From the NCBI GenBank assembly GCA_003058525.1, contig QBVD01000061.1, forward strand, positions 1-64,000: a DNA stretch of 64,000 nucleotides, written 5' to 3'. Below the pieces are notes generated by a model. That model made no database searches. It was not told where the DNA came from and saw nothing but the letters and a program-made list of their open reading frames with translations. The stretch is from a gamma proteobacterium symbiont of Ctena orbiculata. GTDB taxonomy: Bacteria; Pseudomonadota; Gammaproteobacteria; Chromatiales; Chromatiaceae. The translations under genes were made by a program, and so were the position numbers. This document shows, in pieces, positions 28,725-37,335 of this stretch. Positions within the stretch are counted from its first letter, which is position 1; the number at the start of each line of letters is the position of its first letter.

Positions 28725-29429
28725 ATGACAATTGAGTTCATTCCTGCTAGGGCGTTGACATTTTCAGATTTCAAAAAGTGCTTCGACTATGAAGAAGACA
28801 GGTTATATGCATTACTTTTTGAACGAAATCAGAATCTTATAGGGATCAGGCGAGAGAAGTTCGCGGTCAGGAATCTGAAAAAGATCTTCCGTGCCACGTT
28901 TAAACTGGTGCCCAAAATCGGATTTCAGGCGATGTCCCTCCGAGACCTCCTGGCCGAGACCGGTCTGAGCATGGGGGGTGTCTATCTGACGATCACCAAC
29001 AAGGACAATATCGCAATCATCGTCAAAGATGCGGTTACTCTTGTGTGTGAAGATATCGTTGATAAGGCCAGGGCTGAGAGCGATCCCGTTGTTGCCCTGG
29101 AAGTGATGGTCAAAGGTTATCTATACGCATCTCTGCTGCTGCAACCCTGGTTCTATTTTCTCTATTTCGAAACCCGCAGTCTGCCAATCAAACACCAGGA
29201 AGATTCCAAAAACCTCGAACGATCCCAGGTGGCGGAGCTGGAGAGGCTGATTGTGCGTCTACAGCAGAAGCCAGAGCGGGGCTACCCGGCGGACTTTCTT
29301 GCTACCATGGTATTGACCATGGTTCAGGAACGCTATTTGAAGCCATGGAAATATAAACAACCAGCTTCAACGATTGATGAGTATGCCGAAAATTGCCTGC
29401 GTTTAATCCATCGCTCAATTCACCATTAA
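28725..29429 (+). CDS. TetR/AcrR-family transcriptional regulator of the fatty-acid operon
   Basis: 234 residues. The helix-turn-helix is at about 60-105: ATFKLVPKIGFQAMSLRDLL and then TGLSMGGVYLTITNKDNI, close to the TetR pattern. Unlike most TetR proteins, about 50 residues precede the HTH (MTIEFIPARALTFSDFKKCF...). The C-terminal helical part would bind ligand, plausibly an acyl-CoA. Divergent from fadE with a palindrome between them, so it probably represses both directions and is released by long-chain acyl-CoA; this is inference from context. Confidence 0.83.
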   Translation: MTIEFIPARALTFSDFKKCFDYEEDRLYALLFERNQNLIGIRREKFAVRNLKKIFRATFKLVPKIGFQAMSLRDLLAETGLSMGGVYLTITNKDNIAIIVKDAVTLVCEDIVDKARAESDPVVALEVMVKGYLYASLLLQPWFYFLYFETRSLPIKHQEDSKNLERSQVAELERLIVRLQQKPERGYPADFLATMVLTMVQERYLKPWKYKQPASTIDEYAENCLRLIHRSIHH

Positions 29430-29685
29430 GAAGCATGGATTGGATTAACACCGGAACAGTATCGGATACCTGCGGCATACCCTTTTCCTGCAGGCCGATT
29501 GCCGTATTTCGGTCGCGACATCGCAGATCCGGATTCAGCCTGCTACAAACCCGGGTTTTGTTTCCTTAATGCAAGACTGAATTTGACACTTTCGTGATTA
29601 ACACGAGATATACCCGTGAATTTATCTCTCCATCATAAAACCCTGCACAGACAATTGTTTTTCATGGTTACTGGAGGATAAGAGA
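29430..29685 (+). other. Intergenic region before the spondin pair
   Basis: 256 bp without a gene. A perfect TTGACA lies at 29583-29588, but the hexamer 17 bp downstream (AGATAT, 29606-29611) is a poor -10, so the promoter call is weak. GGAGG at about 29671 serves the first spondin gene. Nothing else stands out. Confidence 0.3.
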
Positions 29686-30384
29686 ATGCGGAACAAGTTA
29701 ACTATGCTGGCGCTCGCTGGGGCATTTGCCACTACACCGACGCTCGCACAGGATCTGACAATTTCGATTACCAATCTGACGCATGGCAGTTATTTCACAC
29801 CGTTGCTGGTGGCGGCGCATGCAGGCGGTAATCACATTTTTCAGCTGGGGACGACGGCCAGCACGAACCTGCAGGCAATGGCTGAAGGTGGTGATATTTC
29901 CGGAATATCAGCCGACATGGCTGCGGTCAATGCGGACTCGGTTGAAAATCCAGCCGGCGGGTTATTGGCGCCGGGGGCAACCACTACCTTCGATCTCACT
30001 CACTCCGAGACAAATGACCACCTTTCACTTACCGCGATGATTCTACCGACCAATGATGGCTTTGTCGGTGTGGACTCACTATCTATTCCGACCACTGCAG
30101 GCACATACCGTTATCAATTGAACGCCTACGATGCCGGTACGGAAGCCAATGACGAAATCATCAATGGTGGCGGTGCGCCGGGTGTTGCGGGTGTGCCTGC
30201 GGATCCAGGCGGTCAGAACGGCACCGGTGCATCCGGCGTTACGACGGCGGAGACGAATGCCCATGTTCATATCCATCGCGGCGTGTTGGGCGACAGCGAT
30301 GAAACAGCAGGCGCCAGTGATCTCAACAGCAGCGTGCATCGTTGGTTGAATCCTGTCGCGCATTTAGTCATCACGGTGAATTAG
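29686..30384 (+). CDS. Spondin-domain exported protein
   Basis: 232 residues. Cleavable signal peptide (about 1-21, ending TPTLA-Q). The mature part starts LTISITNLTHGSYFTPLLVA and continues with AAHAGGNHIFQLGTTAS, followed by a beta-rich fold ending in WLNPVAHLVITV, the pattern of the bacterial spondin_N domain (PF06468). A Gly/Pro-rich loop lies near 165-185. These proteins are periplasmic or secreted with no proven function. Followed 10 bp later by a paralogue, so they form an operon. Confidence 0.85.
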   Translation: MRNKLTMLALAGAFATTPTLAQDLTISITNLTHGSYFTPLLVAAHAGGNHIFQLGTTASTNLQAMAEGGDISGISADMAAVNADSVENPAGGLLAPGATTTFDLTHSETNDHLSLTAMILPTNDGFVGVDSLSIPTTAGTYRYQLNAYDAGTEANDEIINGGGAPGVAGVPADPGGQNGTGASGVTTAETNAHVHIHRGVLGDSDETAGASDLNSSVHRWLNPVAHLVITVN

Positions 30385-30394
30385 GGGGGTTGTT

Positions 30395-31102
30395 ATGGAT
30401 ATGCTGAAATCGGCAACCCTGGCCTTACTTGTAACCGGCCCACTTATTCTCACAGGCTGTGACCATAATGATGATGACAGTGATGATGATGAAACTGGTC
30501 GTGTCAGTTATGAGTTAAGGGTGACAAATTTGACGGCAGCACAACCGCTCTCTCCGTTGGCCGTTGTATTACATGACAGTGCCTATTCCATGTGGAGCGT
30601 GGGTTCGAGTGCCGGTGATGGACTTGAATATTTGGCCGAGGGGGGAGATAACACGGAGTTGCTATCGGAGGCGGCGAACAGTTCGACAGCGACCATGAGT
30701 GGAGGCGGTATTATCGCGCCTGGACAAAACGAAAGTCTCATTATCGAGGCCGATGAGATGAATGGTCTGGCGCTCTCCTTCGCAACCATGCTGGTCAACA
30801 CCAATGATGCATTTACCGGGATAAATGCGGTCGATGTGTCAGACATGATGGCGGGTTCCAGTAAACAACTGTTTATTGCCGCCTATGATGCGGGCACCGA
30901 GGGGAACTCTGAACTGGCGTCCACAGTACCGGGCCCGGCGGCGGGTGGTGAGGGCTATAACCCGGCTCGCGATGACCGAGACAGTGTCGGCGGTCATCCG
31001 GGTGTGGTTACGCATGACGATGGTTTGAGCGGCTCTGCATTGAACGAGTCGCATCGTTTCGATAATCCGGTAGCGCATGTGACGATTACACGAATGCAAT
31101 GA
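30395..31102 (+). CDS. Spondin-domain lipoprotein, paralogue of the upstream gene
   Basis: 235 residues. Lipoprotein signal with lipobox LTGC, then DHNDDDSDDDETG, an acidic linker. Asp at +2 after the lipidated Cys would signal inner-membrane retention under the enterobacterial Lol rule. The spondin domain follows: YELRVTNLTAAQPLSPLAVVL, later YDAGTEGNSEL and FDNPVAHVTITR. A poly-G tract precedes the start as ribosome binding site. Tandem duplication with divergent anchoring: one copy free in the periplasm, one lipid anchored. Confidence 0.85.
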   Translation: MDMLKSATLALLVTGPLILTGCDHNDDDSDDDETGRVSYELRVTNLTAAQPLSPLAVVLHDSAYSMWSVGSSAGDGLEYLAEGGDNTELLSEAANSSTATMSGGGIIAPGQNESLIIEADEMNGLALSFATMLVNTNDAFTGINAVDVSDMMAGSSKQLFIAAYDAGTEGNSELASTVPGPAAGGEGYNPARDDRDSVGGHPGVVTHDDGLSGSALNESHRFDNPVAHVTITRMQ

Positions 31103-31110
31103 CAACTCGA

Positions 31111-31140
31111 GGGCGGCTTTATCGTAAGCCGCCCGTTTCA
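31111..31140 (+). terminator. Terminator after the spondin pair
   Basis: GGGCGGCTT (31111-31119) and AAGCCGCCC (31126-31134) form a perfect 9-bp stem with a 6-nt loop, 8 bp after the stop codon. The tail GTTTCA has few T residues, so termination efficiency may be modest. Confidence 0.7.
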
Positions 31141-31280
31141 ATGCCTTGCAGGACTATTCGAACTTTATCCTTTCAGTGATTGACTAAATACTGTACATAC
31201 AGCTTGAGTTGCCAGCAATGAGCCGGTACAAAAGGTGATTACACTTTATCCTCGGATCAGAAGAGAGGCTGAATGAGGCA

Positions 31281-32081
31281 ATGCGTAAAATAGTATCAGT
31301 CGTGATTTTCAGCTTGATGGTTATATCGGCAACGGATACGTTTGCCTTCGATCATGGTATTTGGAACACATTGCTGCAACAGCATGTTGTGCCGCAAAGA
31401 GGTGGTGTGGCCACCGCGGTGGACTATCAGGGTTTGAGTTCCGAGCGTATGCGGCTGAAACGGTATTTAACATTACTGACAGAGGTTGATAAAGAGACAT
31501 TCGAGACATGGCCTGCATCCGAACAACTGGCCTTTTTGATCAATGCATACAATGCCTGGACAGTGGAATTGATCTTAACCGCTTATCCGAAGATTTCATC
31601 CATCAAGGATTTGGGAGGATTGTTCAGTTCACCATGGAAGAAAGCGTTTATCCAGCTGTTCGGCGAAAACAGGTCACTCGATGACATCGAACATGGAATG
31701 ATCCGTAAAAAGGATCAATATAACGATCCCAGAATTCATTTCGCAGTCAACTGCGCCAGCATAGGCTGCCCGGCATTGCGTGCAGAGGCCTATACCGGTG
31801 AACGGCTTGAGATGCAGCTGCGTGAACAGACTTCGCTGTTCCTTGCAGATAAAACACGCAATCGTTTTAGCGATGATCGCCTCGAAGTGTCATCCATATT
31901 CAAGTGGTATCATGACGATTTTGAACGGGGTTGGAAGGATTATCATTCGTTAAGCGGCTTTTTTGCGGAATATAGCCAACAACTTGGTTTGTCGGCCAAA
32001 GATGTACAACGCCTCCGCGCAGGCAAAATCGATATTTCATTCCTTGATTATGATTGGCGGCTGAATGCCGTCCTCTATTAA
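31281..32081 (+). CDS. DUF547-domain secreted protein
   Basis: 266 residues. Signal peptide about 1-22 (ending TFA). The DUF547 core includes FLINAYNAWTVELILTAYP (about 85-103), DDIEHGMIR and DPRIHFAVNCASIGCPALR (about 148-166), whose Cys and His are conserved in the family and hint at a cysteine-dependent hydrolase-like active site. No function is established for bacterial members. GAGG precedes the ATG. Single gene between two terminator-like or open gaps. Confidence 0.87.
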   Translation: MRKIVSVVIFSLMVISATDTFAFDHGIWNTLLQQHVVPQRGGVATAVDYQGLSSERMRLKRYLTLLTEVDKETFETWPASEQLAFLINAYNAWTVELILTAYPKISSIKDLGGLFSSPWKKAFIQLFGENRSLDDIEHGMIRKKDQYNDPRIHFAVNCASIGCPALRAEAYTGERLEMQLREQTSLFLADKTRNRFSDDRLEVSSIFKWYHDDFERGWKDYHSLSGFFAEYSQQLGLSAKDVQRLRAGKIDISFLDYDWRLNAVLY

Positions 32082-32227
32082 CACTAGAGGACATCACCGG
32101 GTAATAATCCCAATGCAAGTTGATAATAGGTTGTGTCAAACTGCCGTTGCGTGACGATCAGTGAATTCTGCCGCAAGGAGAGCCAAATCTTGATTGGCGG
32201 GATTGGCATTCATATTCCAGCCGATGT

Positions 32228-32662
32228 ATGGTAAACAGCGGCCTACTGATCCAACTATTCCGTAATCAACCCATCATGAACAGGCGAAAGAGATACAGGA
32301 AGAAAGCGGGTGCCGCCATATCCGCAGTCAGGCTCGATCTTGACACCGATGGGTTTACCTATCGGAAATGGGGTGGAATGCAAAGGTGCAAGCCTGGGGA
32401 TTGGTTGGTCGATAACGGGGGTGATATCTATACGGTGGATGTCGATACCTTTGCCGACACCTATACCGAGACCAGTCCTGGCCGCTTTGTAAAGACCGCT
32501 GAAGTCTGGGCGGAAATTGCTGAACAGGACGGCGTCATAAAAACCCTGGAAGGTGAAACCCGATACTCAGCCGGTGACTATGTGGTATATAACGATGAGC
32601 AGGGAATGGATGGCTATGCCGTTGATCGTGAAGCATTCGAGTCGATGTATGAGCCGTGTTGA
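32228..32662 (+). CDS. Small protein with internal PGDY-type repeat
   Basis: 144 residues; an ATG at 32276 (MNRRKRYRKK) is an alternative start, and neither has a clear ribosome binding site. After a basic N-terminus two similar modules are visible: KPGDWLVDNGGDIYTVDVD then F..TY (about 57-82), and SAGDYVVYNDEQGMDGYAVD then F..MY (about 118-143). Both follow x-G-D-aromatic-V-V/D ... Y-x-V-D-x-x-x-F-x-x-x-Y. No signal peptide. Function unknown; possibly a small beta-rich binding fold. Confidence 0.65.
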   Translation: MVNSGLLIQLFRNQPIMNRRKRYRKKAGAAISAVRLDLDTDGFTYRKWGGMQRCKPGDWLVDNGGDIYTVDVDTFADTYTETSPGRFVKTAEVWAEIAEQDGVIKTLEGETRYSAGDYVVYNDEQGMDGYAVDREAFESMYEPC

Positions 32663-32685
32663 ACGGATGATCTGAATCCGAGTCC

Positions 32686-33210
32686 ATGTCTGCGCCTGAG
32701 AACAGACCCACCAATACAGGCAGGCGATTGGCATCACGAATTCTAAGTGCTGCAGCTCTGCTGCTTGGCCTATCTCTGATTCACCTTTGGCAGACGAGGG
32801 ATCTTGCCGAAGGTCCTGCGCCTGCCCTTTCAGGGCATACCTTGCAAGGCGAGTGGTTGGATATTGGTAAATTCACGGAACGGCCTTTGCTGGTTCATTT
32901 CTGGGCCGGTTGGTGTCCGGTATGCAAAGTCGAATCGGGGGGGATCGAATCCCTGTCGAAAGACTATCCGGTGGTCACTGTCGCTATGCAGTCCGGCAGT
33001 GAGAATGATGTCACAGAATTCCTTAGACAAAATCAACTTCGATTCCCAGTCATTAACGATCCCGATGGTAAGCTTGCGAGTGCCTGGCGGGTCACAGGTG
33101 TGCCGACCAGCTATATTATCGGCCGTGATGGCAGAGTCAGGTTCTCTAGCGTTGGTTTTACCTTGCCGTTGACGCTTCGCATGCGTCTCTGGCTGGCCGA
33201 AATCTGGTAG
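32686..33210 (+). CDS. Membrane-anchored thioredoxin-like protein (TlpA/ScsD type)
   Basis: 174 residues. One N-terminal membrane anchor (about 18-36), then a redoxin fold facing the periplasm with HFWAGWCPVCKVE (about 71-83; active-site WCPVC) and the cis-Pro loop GVPTSYIIGRDG. This is the TlpA/DsbE/ScsD class of disulfide reductants. WCPVC is typical of the ScsD-like protein disulfide oxidoreductases. No scsB or scsC neighbours. Likely reduces periplasmic disulfides or serves cytochrome or metal-stress functions. Confidence 0.85.
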   Translation: MSAPENRPTNTGRRLASRILSAAALLLGLSLIHLWQTRDLAEGPAPALSGHTLQGEWLDIGKFTERPLLVHFWAGWCPVCKVESGGIESLSKDYPVVTVAMQSGSENDVTEFLRQNQLRFPVINDPDGKLASAWRVTGVPTSYIIGRDGRVRFSSVGFTLPLTLRMRLWLAEIW

Positions 33211-33301
33211 ACTATCAGCTGCATGGCGGGCAGCTGGAGCGGCTGAACAGGCCCTAGGGTGCCTGGTTAATAGATGCGCCTATTCTGAGGAGAAGTGAGT
33301 T

Positions 33302-34693
33302 ATGGCGATAAGGCTGAGGTTGTTGTCTCTCATTTTGGTGAGTTTGTTCTATTCAGGTTGTGCTTCGACCCCGACCCTTTCCAGATCCCAGGTATTCGAA
33401 GAATATGAACGGATTTCACATCTCCAGAGCCGTATGAACGAGGATAGGGTGAACGATTTGTTCGATCTTGCGCCTGTGGGATTTACCGCTGCGCAATCGA
33501 AGCTGGCGGAAGCGATTGCGCTGGGCCAGAAAAGGAACGATGCCGGGGTGGCGGAGAAGGTGGCCGAAGTGGATCAACTTCTCGATAAGGCGGAGTCGGA
33601 TGCAACCCGCTCCAAGCGACTAATGCGCGAAGTGCTCGAAGCACGCCAGTTGGCCATCGCTGCGGGCGCCGACACCATGCTGAAGGAGCGCTTCGAACTG
33701 CTCGATGATAAATTGCGCAAGGCCTCCACCCTGGTTGAAAAGGGTGATATCGAGGATGCAAAGAAATGGCGGCCCGAAATGTTGCAGGGTTACTCGGATG
33801 TGGAACTGGATGCCCTGAAACAAGATGCCACAGAAAATGCCCGTCAGGATATTGCCCAGGCTACCGAAAGTGAAGCGGATGAATACTCACCAAAGACCCT
33901 GAAACGCGCCCTCGAGGAGTTGGCGCTCTCGGTTGCGGTCCTGGAGACCAACAGGACACAGAGAGAGAAGGCTAAGAATCACGCCTTGCAGGCCAGTCGA
34001 TTGGCCAGACGCAGTGTCGAGATCACGGAAATGATCAAAGACTTCAAACGCCGTGAATACACCATGGAGGAGATCATTCTCTGGTACCAGAAACAGATCA
34101 GCCTGATTAGTGAACCGACTGGAGATGAATTGCACTTTGACCAGCCCAACCATGAGGTGGTCACAGCATTGCGAAACAAACTGGTCAATTATACAGAGAT
34201 ACAGCAGGCTGAACTGGCGACAAGGATGGATCTACAGAGTCGGCTCGAGGCGGTGGAACGGGAGAATCGTGAAGCACAAGCGCGTTTCGACAAGATCCAG
34301 GATCTTTTTTCAGCTTACGAGGCCAATGTCTACAGGCAGGGACACAATGTACTGCTTGAATTACGCGCCTTTAACTTTCCCAGTGGCGGAAGTGATATCC
34401 AATCGGAAAATTTTGCCTTGCTTGACAAGATTGTAACCGCTGTAAAATCCTTTCCGAATCCGGACGTTGTTGTCTCGGGGCATACCGATTCAGTGGGTGG
34501 AGCGGATGTCAATCAACAACTTTCACAGCGACGTGCTGAAACAGTGGCATCATTCCTGGAAAAAGTAGGCGGTGTCGCCAGGAATCATATTACGGCAATC
34601 GGCTATGGCGAATCCCGCCCAGTGGCCAATAATGAGACTGAACGAGGACGGAAGAGCAATCGGCGAATCGAAGTGTTGATCATTAATGAATAA
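33302..34693 (+). CDS. OmpA-family lipoprotein with long coiled coil
   Basis: 463 residues. Signal with lipobox YSGC (Cys near 20), then an extended helical region to about 345 (many Ala/Glu/Lys heptads), then a C-terminal OmpA-like peptidoglycan-binding domain: FPSGGSDIQSEN, VVVSGHTDSVGGADVNQQLS, RRAETVASFLE, ITAIGYGESRPVANN and GRKSNRRIEVLI. It would tie the outer membrane to peptidoglycan. GAGGAG precedes the ATG. Its last 8 bases overlap korA, an unusual coupling of an envelope protein to a 2-oxoacid oxidoreductase. Confidence 0.87.
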   Translation: MAIRLRLLSLILVSLFYSGCASTPTLSRSQVFEEYERISHLQSRMNEDRVNDLFDLAPVGFTAAQSKLAEAIALGQKRNDAGVAEKVAEVDQLLDKAESDATRSKRLMREVLEARQLAIAAGADTMLKERFELLDDKLRKASTLVEKGDIEDAKKWRPEMLQGYSDVELDALKQDATENARQDIAQATESEADEYSPKTLKRALEELALSVAVLETNRTQREKAKNHALQASRLARRSVEITEMIKDFKRREYTMEEIILWYQKQISLISEPTGDELHFDQPNHEVVTALRNKLVNYTEIQQAELATRMDLQSRLEAVERENREAQARFDKIQDLFSAYEANVYRQGHNVLLELRAFNFPSGGSDIQSENFALLDKIVTAVKSFPNPDVVVSGHTDSVGGADVNQQLSQRRAETVASFLEKVGGVARNHITAIGYGESRPVANNETERGRKSNRRIEVLIINE

Positions 34694-36419
34694 CAATAAC
34701 GAGGTATCTGAATCGAATAACAGTTATTCGGTTGCGATCACGGGTTCTGGTGGAAGTGGTGCGGTAACGGCTGGACGAATCGTCTTGGAGGCGGCCGCGC
34801 GCTGTGGTTATCTGGGCTTGATGACACGATCGGCAGGACCGCAGATTCGCGGCGGTGAGTCTGCGGCAATGGTTCGCTTCAGTCCTGATCCCGTGGAATG
34901 CATGGGGAATCACTTCGATCTCCTGGTTGCACTTGACTGGCTGAATATAGATCGTTTTGCCGATGAAATTCCGCTAACGGATAAAAGCCTGATTCTCTGT
35001 GATCCTGCCGCCGGGGATGTGCCTGCACAATTACGCAGTAACGGCGCTGAAATCAGGGAGGTTCCATTCAAGGTGTTTGCCTCCGGTTTGCCTGAGGGCC
35101 GTATCAATATGGTTGCGTTGGGAGCGATGGCGATGGTCTGCGGTTTGCAGCTCGAAGCCTTGGAGGCCAGCGTCAAACAGATACTGCAGAGAAAGGGCGG
35201 GGAGGTGGTGGAATCCGCATTAAGGGCCTTGAGTCTTGGCTACAATCATGACCGGCGTCCTGTACAGGCGCCATTGCTGCCGGGTGATCGATACGACGTT
35301 TGGAGTATAACCGGCAACCAGGCCTGTGGCGTCGGTGCCCTGCGCGGCGGGGTGAGGTTCGTTGCGGCCTATCCAATCACACCGGCCAGCGAGATGCTTG
35401 AGTGGTTGGCGCCGCGATTGGAAAAACTGGGTGGCTCGCTGTTACAGGCGGAGGATGAACTGGCCTCCATCAATATGATTATCGGCGCCTCGTTTGGTGG
35501 CGTGCCTTCTCTCACCGCCACCTCGGGTCCCGGTTTAAGCTTGATGGTCGAGGGCTTGGGCCTGGCGCTGGTCAGTGAGACCCCGGTGACGGTCGTCAAT
35601 GTGATGAGAGGCGGACCATCGACCGGCATACCCACCAAGTCGGAACAGGCCGATCTCGATATCGCGCTCTATGGTCTGCATGGCGATGCGCCACATCTGG
35701 TATTTGCCCCTCTCTCCATCCGCGATTGTGTCTTCACTACCCAATGGGCTGTGCAACTGGCGGAACATCTGCAGACAATTTCCGTGGTGCTCTCAGATCA
35801 ATCCCTGGGACAGTCACAGGCGATTATCGAGACGCCTCCTGTGTCGGATATGCCCTGGCGGCGTGCGATAGAGGAAGCGCCCGATGCCGACTATATGCGC
35901 TATCGGGTTACAGCGGACAGTATCTCCCCGATGACGCTTCCCGGCACTCCGGGGGGCATGTATACAGCCGATGGGCTGGAGCACAATGAGCGCGGTACAC
36001 CTTCTAGCATGGCCGTCGACCATCGAGAGCAACTCAACAAGCGCCTGAACAAGCTTGAGGAATTCGATTATGGCGATGATTGGGCGGAGGTCGAGGGGCA
36101 GGGGGACGCGTGTATTATCACTTGGGGATCGAGTACAGGTGTGGTCAAGGAGGCGAGAAACAAACTACGGCGGCAGAGCAGAGACATCAGGATCATTGCA
36201 ATCCGTCTGCTTGCCCCTTTGCAGAAGCAGAAACTGAGCCGGGCCATAGGTGGGGCAGACAGAGTCCTTGTGGTTGAACAGAATCACAGTGGCCAGCTTT
36301 TTCGCTATCTGCGTGCCCAGGGTGTGTTACCCAAGCAAGCAGAGTCCCTGGCGCAACCGGGGCCCTTGCCTCTCCGTTCCGGGCGGATTATCAGGTCGCT
36401 TACTGCTAAGGATGCGTGA
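34686..36419 (+). CDS. korA: 2-oxoacid:acceptor oxidoreductase, gamma-alpha fused subunit (KorA type)
   Basis: 577 residues. The N-terminal gamma domain (about 15-190: AITGSGGSGAVTAGRIVLEA, SAGPQIRGGESAAM) is fused to the alpha domain (from about 205: AAYPITPASEMLEWLAP, EDELASINMIIGASFGG, TATSGPGLSLMVEGLGLAL). This is the two-subunit 2-oxoglutarate (or pyruvate):ferredoxin oxidoreductase plan; with KorB it converts 2-oxoacid plus CoA to acyl-CoA plus CO2 and reduced ferredoxin, or the reverse. In autotrophs it can serve the reductive TCA cycle or anaplerosis. Overlaps the OmpA-lipoprotein by 8 bases. Confidence 0.9.
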   Translation: MNNNNEVSESNNSYSVAITGSGGSGAVTAGRIVLEAAARCGYLGLMTRSAGPQIRGGESAAMVRFSPDPVECMGNHFDLLVALDWLNIDRFADEIPLTDKSLILCDPAAGDVPAQLRSNGAEIREVPFKVFASGLPEGRINMVALGAMAMVCGLQLEALEASVKQILQRKGGEVVESALRALSLGYNHDRRPVQAPLLPGDRYDVWSITGNQACGVGALRGGVRFVAAYPITPASEMLEWLAPRLEKLGGSLLQAEDELASINMIIGASFGGVPSLTATSGPGLSLMVEGLGLALVSETPVTVVNVMRGGPSTGIPTKSEQADLDIALYGLHGDAPHLVFAPLSIRDCVFTTQWAVQLAEHLQTISVVLSDQSLGQSQAIIETPPVSDMPWRRAIEEAPDADYMRYRVTADSISPMTLPGTPGGMYTADGLEHNERGTPSSMAVDHREQLNKRLNKLEEFDYGDDWAEVEGQGDACIITWGSSTGVVKEARNKLRRQSRDIRIIAIRLLAPLQKQKLSRAIGGADRVLVVEQNHSGQLFRYLRAQGVLPKQAESLAQPGPLPLRSGRIIRSLTAKDA

Positions 36420-36421
36420 GT

Positions 36422-36526
36422 ATGCAATGGGCTTGTGTGAATCTCGATTGGGAAGCTGAGGAATATACGGAGCTTCCTTTAATCTGTTGCTACGAGGAGT
36501 GCGGAAAATGCCGGTACCAGCATTGA
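36422..36526 (+). CDS. Candidate 34-residue Cys-rich small protein between korA and korB
   Basis: An ATG two bases after the korA stop opens a 34-codon frame ending TGA at 36524-36526, with AAGGA 9 nt upstream. It encodes five Cys, including CCYEECGKC near residues 22-30, with acidic and aromatic residues elsewhere (WACVNLDWEAEEYTEL). It overlaps the korB start by 19 bases, so translation would carry ribosomes into korB. A metal or Fe-S binding mini-protein helping KorAB is imaginable, but no homologue is known to me, and it may simply be a leader. Confidence 0.4.
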   Translation: MQWACVNLDWEAEEYTELPLICCYEECGKCRYQH

Positions 36527-37335
36527 AGGCGAAGGACTACAAATCGGGCATTAAACCGGTATGGTGTCCTGGCTGCGGACATTTTGCCGTCTTGGCGGCC
36601 CTGACAAAGGCAATGGCCCATCTTGGGCTGGAAAAAGAGAGTGTGGCAGTTGTCTCGGGTATCGGCTGTTCCTCGCGACTGCCCGCCTATATAGACAGTT
36701 ATGGCTTTCATGGTATCCATGGCCGTGCGCTGGCGGCGGCCTCAGGACTCAAGGCGGCAAGACCCGACTTGACAGTTGTGGTTGCCGGGGGTGACGGAGA
36801 TGGCTTCTCAATTGGCGGCAATCACTTTCTGCACGCCTGCCGGCGCAATATGGATATGACCTACATCGTGATGGATAACGAAGTCTATGGCATGACCAAA
36901 GGCCAGGCATCCCCGACAACAAGACCGACATGGACCCAGAGTAAAATGACACCCCACGGTACAGGTATACCCCGTTTCAACCCGGCGGCCATCGCATTGG
37001 CGGCCGGGGCCGGGTTTATCGCCCGGGGATACTCGGGCGAGCCGGCGGAAATGACCCGACTGTTGGTCGAAGCGATCGAGTATCCCGGGTTTGCATTCGT
37101 CCAGGTATTGAGCGGTTGTGTGACCTTTCGTCCGGATCAACGGGGATGGAAAGAGGTCGTTCACCCCTTTATCAACGATGTGCCCACTGAAGACAGGATC
37201 AAGGCTGCGCAGATCATACAGGCGGACGAGGGCAAGGCGACAGGTATCATATACGCCTCTCCCTTTCCAGTCTGGCAACCTGAAAATAAGCAGGTTACAG
37301 AACTGGGTCTCTTAGAGGAGGAGTTTTGTATATGA
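36508..37335 (+). CDS. korB: 2-oxoacid:ferredoxin oxidoreductase beta subunit (KorB type)
   Basis: 275 residues. IKPVWCPGCGHFAVL (about 14-28) starts the family; the ThDP-binding part is VVAGGDGDGFSIGGNHFLHA and then MDNEVYGMTKGQASPTT (about 125-141). Cys residues at WCPGC plus others would hold one 4Fe-4S cluster. The ATG at 36508 has GAGGAG 8 nt upstream; a TTG at 36487 is rejected. Partner of korA. Its stop overlaps the next gene's start (ATGA). Confidence 0.9.
   Translation: MPVPALKAKDYKSGIKPVWCPGCGHFAVLAALTKAMAHLGLEKESVAVVSGIGCSSRLPAYIDSYGFHGIHGRALAAASGLKAARPDLTVVVAGGDGDGFSIGGNHFLHACRRNMDMTYIVMDNEVYGMTKGQASPTTRPTWTQSKMTPHGTGIPRFNPAAIALAAGAGFIARGYSGEPAEMTRLLVEAIEYPGFAFVQVLSGCVTFRPDQRGWKEVVHPFINDVPTEDRIKAAQIIQADEGKATGIIYASPFPVWQPENKQVTELGLLEEEFCI

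Noticed and set aside
29583..29611. Perfect TTGACA as -35 of a promoter for the spondin genes
   Set aside because: The hexamer at 17 bp spacing (AGATAT) matches the -10 consensus at only two positions; kept only as a note in the intergenic entry.
31185..31200. CTGTACATACAG resembling a LexA box before the DUF547 gene
   Set aside because: The half-sites are separated by 4 bases instead of the 8 of the gammaproteobacterial CTGT-N8-ACAG consensus, and the gene is not a typical SOS member.
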